Below are positions 51,791 through 58,044 of a stretch of DNA of 58,044 nucleotides, piece by piece (the first letter of the stretch is position 1; each line of letters begins with the position of its first letter). The stretch comes from an uncultured Bacteroidales bacterium. Lineage in GTDB: Bacteria; Bacteroidota; Bacteroidia; Bacteroidales; Bacteroidaceae. Made by a program: the position numbers and the translations under genes. Location of the stretch: the NCBI GenBank assembly GCA_902784475.1, contig CACZUX010000021.1, positions 1 to 58,044 of the forward strand. The letters are read 5' to 3'. The notes below the pieces were generated by a model. The model was not told where the DNA came from and made no database searches. It saw only the letters and a list, made by a program, of their open reading frames with translations.

Positions 51791-53668
51791 ATGGCAGAAA
51801 GTTTCACTCCCACCAATCCCACAGAAGAGACAGATGTGGTTGTTCGCTTCTCAGGCGACTCCGGCGACGGCATGCAGTTGGCCGGCAACATCCTCTCTAC
51901 GGTGTCCGCCACTGTAGGCAACAGTATTTCAACCTTCCCCGACTTTCCCGCCGACATCCGCGCCCCGCAAGGCTCTCTGACCGGCGTGAGCGGATTCCAG
52001 GTGCACATCGGCAGCAGCGAGGTGTTCACCCCCGGCGATCAGTGCGATGTGCTCGTGGCCATGAACGCCGCAGCGCTCAAGACCCAGCTCAAATACGCCA
52101 AGAAGGGTGCCGCCATCATTATTGACACCGAGGCCTTCGGCCCGAAGGACCTGGAGAAGGCACAGTTCAAGACGGAGGACTACCTGGGCGAATTGGGCGT
52201 GGATCCCGACCAGGTGGTGGCCTGCAACATGACGCAGATGGTGAAAGACTGTCTCACGGGCGATCCCGCCTTCACCGTCGACGGCAAGACCGACGTGAAG
52301 GGCATCATGAAGTGCCGCAACATGTTCGCCCTCGGACTGGTATGCTGGCTCTTCGACCGCGATCTGGACATCGTCGGCAACTTCCTGCGTGAGAAATTTG
52401 CCAAGAAGCCCGCTGTTGCAGAGGCCAACATCAAGGTGGTGCAGGCCGGCTACGACTTCGGTCACAACACCCACTCTTCGGTCGCTCACGTGCGCCACAT
52501 CGAGACCAAGAAAAAAGTGCCCGGACGCTATATGGACATCACGGGCAACAAGGCTACCGCTTACGGCTTCATCGCCGCTGCCGAGAAGGCCGGCCTGAAA
52601 CTGTACCTGGGCTCCTACCCCATCACACCCGCTACGGACGTGCTGCACGAGCTCTCCAAGCATAAGTCTCTCGGTGTCACCACCGTGCAGTGCGAGGACG
52701 AGATCGCCGGCTGCGCTTCTTCTTTGGGCGCCAGCTTCGCCGGTGCTTTGGCCGTAACCTCCACTTCCGGCCCCGGCATCTGCCTCAAGAGCGAGGCAAT
52801 GAACCTGGCCGTCATCATGGAGCTGCCGCTCGTCGTGCTCGACGTGCAGCGCGGCGGTCCCGCCACGGGCCTGCCCACCAAGTCGGAGCAGACCGACCTG
52901 CTGCAGGCCCTCTTCGGCCGCAACGGTGAAAGCCCCATGCCGGTAATGGCTGCCAAGAGTCCCACCGACTGCTTCAACGCCGCCTACGAGGCTTCCAAGA
53001 TTGCCTTGGAGCACATGACCCCCGTCGTGCTGCTTACCGACGCTTATGTTGCCAACGGCAGCGGTGCGTTCAAACTGCCCAATCTGGCAGATTACCCCGC
53101 CATCAAGCCGCCTTATGTACCTGAGGAAATGAAAGGAACCTGGACACCCTATATGCGTGCGGAAAACGGCACCCGCTATTGGGCCGTGCCCGGACGTGAG
53201 GGCTTCACCCACATCCTGGGCGGACTGGAAAAAGACGACAAGACAGGCGCCATCTCCACAGCTCCAGACAACCATGACCTGATGACGCGCAAGCGTGCCG
53301 CCAAGATTGCCAACATCCCCGTGCCCGACCTCGAAGTGGAAGGCTGCAAGGACGATGCCGAACTGCTCATCGTGGGCTTCGGCGGCACCTACGGCCATTT
53401 GCGTGCAGCCACGGAGGAGATGATACGCAGCGGCAAGAAAGTGGCTTTGGCCCACTTCCGCTACATCAATCCTCTGCCCGCCAACACTGCAGAGGTGATG
53501 AAGAAATACCCCAAAGTGGTGGTGGCCGAGCAGAACATGGGTCAGCTCGCAGCCTGGCTGCGCATGAAGGTGGACAACTTTGTGCCCGAGCAGTTCAACC
53601 AGGTCAAGGGTCAGCCCTTCGTGGTAGAAGAGTTAGTCAACGCATTCACAGAAATCTATAATAAGTAA
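51791..53668 (+). CDS. korA: 2-oxoacid:acceptor oxidoreductase, fused gamma-alpha subunit
   Basis: 625 residues. It works with the next gene to convert a 2-oxoacid plus CoA to acyl-CoA and CO2, passing electrons to ferredoxin. 2-Oxoglutarate is the likely substrate, as in the KorAB pairs of Bacteroidetes, but other 2-oxoacids are possible. The N-terminal gamma domain (about 15-200) starts VVRFSGDSGDGMQLAG; the alpha domain (about 250-625) contains GSYPITPATDVLH, CEDEIAGCASSLGAS and TSTSGPGICLKSEAMN. It ends 5 bp before korB. Confidence 0.9.
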   Translation: MAESFTPTNPTEETDVVVRFSGDSGDGMQLAGNILSTVSATVGNSISTFPDFPADIRAPQGSLTGVSGFQVHIGSSEVFTPGDQCDVLVAMNAAALKTQLKYAKKGAAIIIDTEAFGPKDLEKAQFKTEDYLGELGVDPDQVVACNMTQMVKDCLTGDPAFTVDGKTDVKGIMKCRNMFALGLVCWLFDRDLDIVGNFLREKFAKKPAVAEANIKVVQAGYDFGHNTHSSVAHVRHIETKKKVPGRYMDITGNKATAYGFIAAAEKAGLKLYLGSYPITPATDVLHELSKHKSLGVTTVQCEDEIAGCASSLGASFAGALAVTSTSGPGICLKSEAMNLAVIMELPLVVLDVQRGGPATGLPTKSEQTDLLQALFGRNGESPMPVMAAKSPTDCFNAAYEASKIALEHMTPVVLLTDAYVANGSGAFKLPNLADYPAIKPPYVPEEMKGTWTPYMRAENGTRYWAVPGREGFTHILGGLEKDDKTGAISTAPDNHDLMTRKRAAKIANIPVPDLEVEGCKDDAELLIVGFGGTYGHLRAATEEMIRSGKKVALAHFRYINPLPANTAEVMKKYPKVVVAEQNMGQLAAWLRMKVDNFVPEQFNQVKGQPFVVEELVNAFTEIYNK

Positions 53669-53673
53669 GCGCT

Positions 53674-54681
53674 ATGTCACAATATACGTCTGCAGATTAC
53701 AAGAAAGGCCAGCCCCGCTGGTGTCCCGGTTGCGGCGACCATTTCTTCCTGGCCAATCTCCACAAGGCAATGGCCGAAATCGGCATTGCACCTTATGAGA
53801 CGGCCGTCATTTCCGGTATCGGCTGCTCCAGCCGTCTGCCCCACTACATGGCCACCTACGGCATGAACACCATTCACGGCCGTGCTGCAGCCATTGCCAC
53901 CGGCTGTAAGGTAGCCAACCCCCGCCTGACGGTATGGCAGGTGAGCGGCGACGGCGACGGTCTGGCCATCGGCGGCAATCACTTCATTCACGCCAACCGC
54001 CGCAACATAGACATCAACATGATTCTGCTGAACAACCGCATCTACGGTTTGACCAAGGGTCAGTACTCTCCCACCTCACCGCGCGGATTTGTCTCCAAGT
54101 CATCGCCCTACGGCACTGTGGAAGACCCCTTCCGTCCGGCAGAACTATGCTTCGGCGCACGCGGTCACTTCTTTGCCCGTGCCGTTGCCACCGACGCCCC
54201 CGGCACTGTGGATATCCTCAAGGCAGCACAGGCCCACAAGGGTGCCGCCGTATGCGAAATACTGCAAAACTGCGTCATCTTCAACAACGGCACACACGAG
54301 AGTGTTTACACCAAGGAAGGACGCGCCAAGAACGCCATTTACGTGAAACACGGCGAGCCTCTTATCTTCGGTGAAAACAACGAATATGGCATCATGCAGG
54401 AAGGTTTCGGCCTGAAGGTGGTGAAGATTGGCGAGAACGGCATCACACGCGACGACATTCTCGTGCACGATGCTCACTGCCAGGATAACACCCTGCAACT
54501 GAAATTGGCCCTCATGGGCGACGGCGACGGATTCCCCATTGCCTTGGGTGTGATTCGCGACGTGGACGCTCCCACCTACAATGACGCCGTAGAGGCTCAG
54601 ATTGAGGAGGTGAAGGCCAAAAAGCCTTATCACACTTTCGCCGAGCTGCTTGAAACCAACGACATCTGGGAAGTGAAGTAA
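53674..54681 (+). CDS. korB: 2-oxoacid:ferredoxin oxidoreductase beta subunit
   Basis: 335 residues. This is the thiamine-diphosphate subunit: [15 protein letters not shown] at about 12-26 has the conserved CxxC, and [21 protein letters not shown] with [16 protein letters not shown] forms the TPP/Mg2+ site. No ferredoxin domain is fused. It pairs with korA upstream. Its reaction yields succinyl-CoA (or acetyl-CoA) for anaerobic metabolism and reduced ferredoxin. Confidence 0.92.
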   Translation: MSQYTSADYKKGQPRWCPGCGDHFFLANLHKAMAEIGIAPYETAVISGIGCSSRLPHYMATYGMNTIHGRAAAIATGCKVANPRLTVWQVSGDGDGLAIGGNHFIHANRRNIDINMILLNNRIYGLTKGQYSPTSPRGFVSKSSPYGTVEDPFRPAELCFGARGHFFARAVATDAPGTVDILKAAQAHKGAAVCEILQNCVIFNNGTHESVYTKEGRAKNAIYVKHGEPLIFGENNEYGIMQEGFGLKVVKIGENGITRDDILVHDAHCQDNTLQLKLALMGDGDGFPIALGVIRDVDAPTYNDAVEAQIEEVKAKKPYHTFAELLETNDIWEVK

Positions 54682-54709
54682 TACACGAAAAATAACTCGG
54701 TATCATTCG

Positions 54710-56017
54710 ATGATCAAAAACTTTGTAGAAGAACTGAAATGGCGCGGAATGCTGGCTCAAATGATGCCCGGCACAGAAGAACTGCTCCAAAAAGAAATGG
54801 TAACGGCTTACCTGGGTACCGACCCTACGGCCGATTCTCTGCACATCGGACACCTGTGCGGCATCATGATGCTGCGTCATCTGCAACGCTGCGGACATAA
54901 ACCCATCATCCTCGTAGGTGGCGCCACGGGCATGATCGGCGACCCTTCGGGCAAAAGTCAGGAGCGCAACCTGCTGAACGACGAAACGCTGCGACACAAC
55001 CAGGAGTGTATCAAGGCTCAGGTGGCCAAGTTCCTCGATTTTGAGAGCAAGGAGCCCAACGCCGCCGTCATGGTGAACAACTATGACTGGATGAAAGACT
55101 TCACGTTTCTCGACTTTGCCCGCGAAGTGGGTAAACATATCACGGTGAATTACATGATGGCCAAGGAGAGCGTGCAACAGCGCCTGAACGGCACGGCCCG
55201 TGACGGTCTTAGCTTCACAGAGTTTACTTATCAGCTGCTTCAGGGCTACGACTTTCTCTATCTCTATCAACACTACGGCGTGAAACTCCAGCTGGGCGGC
55301 AACGACCAATGGGGCAACATGACCACCGGCACGGAGCTCATCCGTCGCACGTTGGGCAATGATGTAGAAACTTTTGCCTTGACCTGTCCGCTCATCACCA
55401 AGAGCGACGGTAAGAAGTTCGGCAAGACGGAAAGCGGCAACATCTGGCTTGATCCCAAGCGCACCACACCGTACAAGTTTTATCAGTTCTGGCTCAACGT
55501 CTCCGACGAGGATGCCGCACGCTACATCAAGATTTTCACCTCGTTGGACAAAGACACCATTGATGCGCTTGTCGCAGAGCATCAGCAGGATCCCGGACGC
55601 CGCGTACTGCAAAAGAAACTGGCGGAGGAGGTAACCCTCATGGTGCATGGCAAAGAAAACCTCGAAATGGCCCAGGAAGCCTCCAACATTCTCTTCGGCA
55701 AAGCCACCAAAGAGAGTCTTGTAAAACTCGATGAAAAGACGCTTTTGGATATTTTCGACGGTGTTGAGAAGTTTGAAATCAGCCGAAATCTTCTCGAAGG
55801 CAACGGTATAAAAGCCGTAGACCTTTTGGCTGGCGAGACCCAGTGCTTTGCCTCAAAGGGCGAGATGCGTAAACTCTGTCAGGGCGGCGGCGTCTCTCTC
55901 AACAAGGAAAGACTCCAGTCCTTTGATCAGATGGTGACGACAAATGACCTGCTTGACGGCAAATATCTGCTGGCCCAGCAAGGGAAAAAGAAGTACTATC
56001 TGCTCATCGTTAAGTAA
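54710..56017 (+). CDS. tyrS: Tyrosyl-tRNA synthetase
   Basis: 435 residues, the bacterial TyrRS length. HIGH is intact at 45-48 ([10 protein letters not shown]). The second signature, in the KMSKS position, is KFGKT (236-240), the normal TyrRS variant. [12 protein letters not shown] binds tyrosine and the last 70 residues are an S4-like RNA-binding domain. It lies 28 bp after korB, perhaps on the same transcript. Confidence 0.95.
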   Translation: MIKNFVEELKWRGMLAQMMPGTEELLQKEMVTAYLGTDPTADSLHIGHLCGIMMLRHLQRCGHKPIILVGGATGMIGDPSGKSQERNLLNDETLRHNQECIKAQVAKFLDFESKEPNAAVMVNNYDWMKDFTFLDFAREVGKHITVNYMMAKESVQQRLNGTARDGLSFTEFTYQLLQGYDFLYLYQHYGVKLQLGGNDQWGNMTTGTELIRRTLGNDVETFALTCPLITKSDGKKFGKTESGNIWLDPKRTTPYKFYQFWLNVSDEDAARYIKIFTSLDKDTIDALVAEHQQDPGRRVLQKKLAEEVTLMVHGKENLEMAQEASNILFGKATKESLVKLDEKTLLDIFDGVEKFEISRNLLEGNGIKAVDLLAGETQCFASKGEMRKLCQGGGVSLNKERLQSFDQMVTTNDLLDGKYLLAQQGKKKYYLLIVK

Positions 56018-56053
56018 AAAGTGATATTTAAGGCATAAAAAACGACTTATTTC

Positions 56054-56084
56054 TTGCATTCGCTTAAGAAATGTCGTATCTTTG
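56054..56084 (+). promoter_or_regulatory. Promoter of tRNA-Gln
   Basis: TTG (56054-56056), 20 bp, TATCTTTG (56077-56084), a strong Bacteroidetes match. The predicted start is near 56091, about 38 bases before the tRNA. Confidence 0.6.
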
Positions 56085-56128
56085 CGGGCGCAAATGAATG
56101 CCGGTTCGGCAACGATTTGCATTTGGAT

Positions 56129-56202
56129 TGGGCTATGGTGTAATGGTAGCACAAGACATTTTGGTCGTCTTAGTTCTGGTTCGAAACCGGATAGCCCAAC
56201 CA
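56129..56202 (+). tRNA. tRNA-Gln (anticodon TTG), CCA encoded
   Basis: Acceptor TGGGCTA pairs fully with TAGCCCA, discriminator A at 56199, and CCA is encoded at 56200-56202. The anticodon loop is TTTTGGT, anticodon TTG. The anticodon stem is AGACA/CGTCT with an A-C mismatch at 31-39, next to the loop. The T-arm contains TTCGAAA. The CDS for the SDR enzyme follows 46 bp later. Confidence 0.92.
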
Positions 56203-56247
56203 ACAACTGTGTGAAAGATAAACTATTAACCTTAAAGCATCACAACA

Positions 56248-57048
56248 ATGAATCTTTTCTCTCTCGAAGGTAAGAACGCATGGATTACCGGCGCATCTTA
56301 CGGCATTGGTTTCAACATCGCCAAAGCGTTTGTAGCCGCCGGCGTAAAGAACATCGTTTTCAACGATATCAACGAAGCTGCCCTCCAGCGCGGATTGGAC
56401 AACTATAAAGAAGCCGGCATCACCAACGTCAAAGGCTACGTGTGCGATGTAACCGACGAAAAGGGTGTAAAGGCTCTGGTTGAAAAAATCCACAAAGAAG
56501 TGGGTCAAATCGATATTTTGGTGAACAACGCAGGCATCATCAAGCGCATCCCCATGCACGAGATGAAGCGTGAGGAGTTCCAGCAGGTGATTGACATTGA
56601 CCTCGTTGCCCCCTATATCGTGAGTGCCGCCGTGCTGCCCGAAATGATGGAGCGTCGCGAAGGCAAGATTATCAACATCTGCTCCATGATGTCCGAGCTG
56701 GGTCGCGAAACCGTAAGCGCCTACGCTGCTGCCAAAGGCGGCCTGAAGATGCTGACCCGCAACATCTGTTCCGAGTACGGTGAATACAACATTCAGTGTA
56801 ACGGCATCGGCCCGGGCTACATTGCCACTCCTCAAACCGCTCCCTTACGCGAGCGCCAGCCGGACGGCAGCCGTCATCCCTTCGACTCGTTCATCTGCGC
56901 CAAGACGCCTGCCGGACGCTGGCTGGATCCCAGCGAGTTGGGCGGTCCCGCCGTATTCCTGGCCTCTCACGCTTCTGACGCCGTAAACGGTCACATCCTT
57001 TATGTAGACGGCGGTATTCTGGCCTATATTGGCAAGCAGCCCAGCTAA
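56248..57048 (+). CDS. SDR family oxidoreductase, gluconate 5-dehydrogenase type
   Basis: 266 residues, classical short-chain dehydrogenase. The nucleotide site is TGASYGIG (14-21), NNAG at 93-96, and the catalytic set S146, Y159 and K163 (SAYAAAK). The sequence most resembles proteins annotated as gluconate 5-dehydrogenase or 2-deoxy-D-gluconate/KduD-type 3-dehydrogenase in Bacteroidetes, with the family's GYIATPQTAPLRE and the tail VDGGILAYIGKQ. It acts on sugar acids with NAD(P)(H). No kduI or other uronate gene is in view, so its exact substrate is open. Confidence 0.88.
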   Translation: MNLFSLEGKNAWITGASYGIGFNIAKAFVAAGVKNIVFNDINEAALQRGLDNYKEAGITNVKGYVCDVTDEKGVKALVEKIHKEVGQIDILVNNAGIIKRIPMHEMKREEFQQVIDIDLVAPYIVSAAVLPEMMERREGKIINICSMMSELGRETVSAYAAAKGGLKMLTRNICSEYGEYNIQCNGIGPGYIATPQTAPLRERQPDGSRHPFDSFICAKTPAGRWLDPSELGGPAVFLASHASDAVNGHILYVDGGILAYIGKQPS

Positions 57049-57075
57049 ATGAGGGAAGGCTTTCGATAAACCGCC

Positions 57076-57083
57076 TAATTTTG
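57076..57083 (+). promoter_or_regulatory. -7 element in front of miaB
   Basis: TAATTTTG matches TAnnTTTG. The implied transcription start (near 57090) is almost at the possible TTG start codon at 57092, which would make the transcript nearly leaderless unless sequence is missing here too. Confidence 0.35.
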
Positions 57084-57091
57084 TTACAATA

Positions 57092-58044
57092 TTGAAGAAA
57101 CTCTTCATCGAGACTTACGGATGTCAAATGAATGTCGCCGACAGTGAAGTCGTGGCGAGCATCATGGGATGCCGAGCAGAAAATCTATGCCCGACTGGAG
57201 TTTCTTCAAAGCCTGAAACGCAAGAAAAAACTTATCGTCGGCGTCCTTGGCTGCATGGCAGAAAGAGTTAAGGACGATCTTATTGACCGACACGGAGCAG
57301 ATCTCGTATGCGGGCCTGACAGCTATCTGTCGCTGCCCGAACTCTTTGCTTCCGCAGAACTTGGACACAAGGCCGTGAATGTAGAGCTTTCCACCTCGGA
57401 GACCTATCGCGACATCGTGCCGAAGCGCCTGCACGGCACCCGCATAAGCGGCTTTGTCAGCATTATGAGAGGGTGTAATAATTTCTGCCATTACTGCATC
57501 GTGCCCTATACCAGAGGCCGTGAACGCAGTCGCGATGTGGAAAGCATTCTGCGCGAGTGCCGCGACCTTGAGGAAAGGGGATACAAGGAAGTCACCCTGC
57601 TGGGACAAAACGTAAACTCCTACCACTTTGGCGATGTGGATTTCCCCCAGCTTTTGAGAATGGTTGCTCACGCCACCCGAAAGACATGAGCGATGCCACC
57701 CTCCATGTCATCGCCGAAGAGCCCAATGTATGCCGCCACATTCACCTGCCGGTTCAAAGCGGGTCGAACGAAGTGCTCAAGCGCATGAACCGGAAATATA
57801 CCCGGGAATGGTATCTCGAACGCGTGGAAGCCATCCGTCGTATCGTCCCGGATTGCGGTCTGTCCACAGATATCTTCGTCGGCTATTCCGGCGAGACGGA
57901 AGAGGACCACAAACAATCCCTGTCACTGATGAAGGCGTGCGCCTACGATTCGGCATTTATGTTTAAATACAGTGAACGCCCCGGGACCTACGCCGCCAAG
58001 CATTTCCCCGACGACGTTCCTGAGGAAACCAAAATACGCCGTTT
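57092..58044 (+). pseudogene. miaB: tRNA methylthiotransferase MiaB, two internal deletions, 3' end outside the window
   Basis: [13 protein letters not shown] and [11 protein letters not shown] are a normal MiaB N-terminus, read in frame 2 from about 57092. At about 57166-57168 the frame changes and [13 protein letters not shown] begins, so about 26 residues (roughly 78 bp), including the cysteine of NTCS, are missing. The radical SAM motif in [14 protein letters not shown] is intact in this middle frame. At about 57669-57674 the frame shifts back: VAHA joins directly to HPKDMSD, with about 11 residues (roughly 33 bp) missing. Frame 2 then runs open to the end (DCGLSTDIF, FKYSERPGTYA). As given, neither the auxiliary cluster site nor a continuous frame exists. 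Confidence 0.83.

Overview
The window is one contiguous piece of a GC-rich Bacteroidales chromosome, most likely from the Prevotella/Bacteroides side of the order. The evidence is the gene content (LpxK, a DUF4254/GT9/GT4 lipopolysaccharide-type cluster, fused SecDF, BASS and NaPi transporters, ATP-type PEP carboxykinase, a MeaB GTPase, a bacterial GH3 protein behind acpP-fabF-rnc), promoters of the Bacteroidetes type (TTTG, about 20 bp, TAnnTTTG), and start sites without Shine-Dalgarno sequences. I see no insertion sequence, prophage, CRISPR array or rRNA operon. Nearly all genes are core or common accessory genes. The unusual content lies in the intergenic DNA and in several damaged genes.

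Layout. 1-459: intergenic DNA with 22-bp-period repeats and a leftward promoter. 460-2632: a divergent pair encoding a TraB/GumN-like protein and a DUF4932 putative metallopeptidase. 3162-6086: lpxK-PNP-thiL operon. 6135-19436: a leftward eight-gene cluster with tiny gaps or overlaps, in transcription order LPG-synthase-TM protein, pepD, alpha-2-macroglobulin, DUF1573, meaB, GH2 hydrolase, NDH-2, exported flavin reductase. 19484-20133: a broken ksgA. 20237-30413: a rightward run of Na/Pi transporter, corA, DUF349 protein, then the rhamnose set rhaB-rhaA-MFS porter-rhaD-rhaM and a DUF1295 membrane protein. 30457-38386: leftward genes for a patatin/beta-barrel protein, a broken putP, a BASS symporter, two glycosyltransferases and DUF4254. 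38446-46559: leftward pckA, then the acpP-fabF-rnc-GH3-lipoprotein operon, and an HU gene. 46759-58044: rightward rhomboid, EEP-family protein, secDF, tRNA-Arg, korAB, tyrS, tRNA-Gln, an SDR dehydrogenase, and a broken miaB that runs off the end.

Two themes deserve attention. First, four intergenic loci carry short arrays with different unit sequences but the same 11-bp (or 22-bp) pitch. The clearest is eleven consecutive units in perfect register at 46120-46240. Other gaps hold 7-, 8- and 10-bp unit arrays. Second, ksgA, putP and miaB (twice) contain internal deletions of roughly 30-120 bp that shift the frame and remove conserved residues, and rnc appears to lack about 14 residues in frame, exactly between a perfect 10-bp inverted repeat. 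These could be real gene decay or assembly/amplification artefacts. Deletion sizes are my estimates from remembered family sequences, not from an alignment.

Functionally the window combines envelope construction (LpxK, glycosyltransferases, SecDF, patatin-barrel protein), fatty-acid synthesis, central anaerobic metabolism (2-oxoacid:ferredoxin oxidoreductase, PEP carboxykinase, NDH-2), L-rhamnose catabolism and translation functions (TyrS, tRNAs, RNase III).
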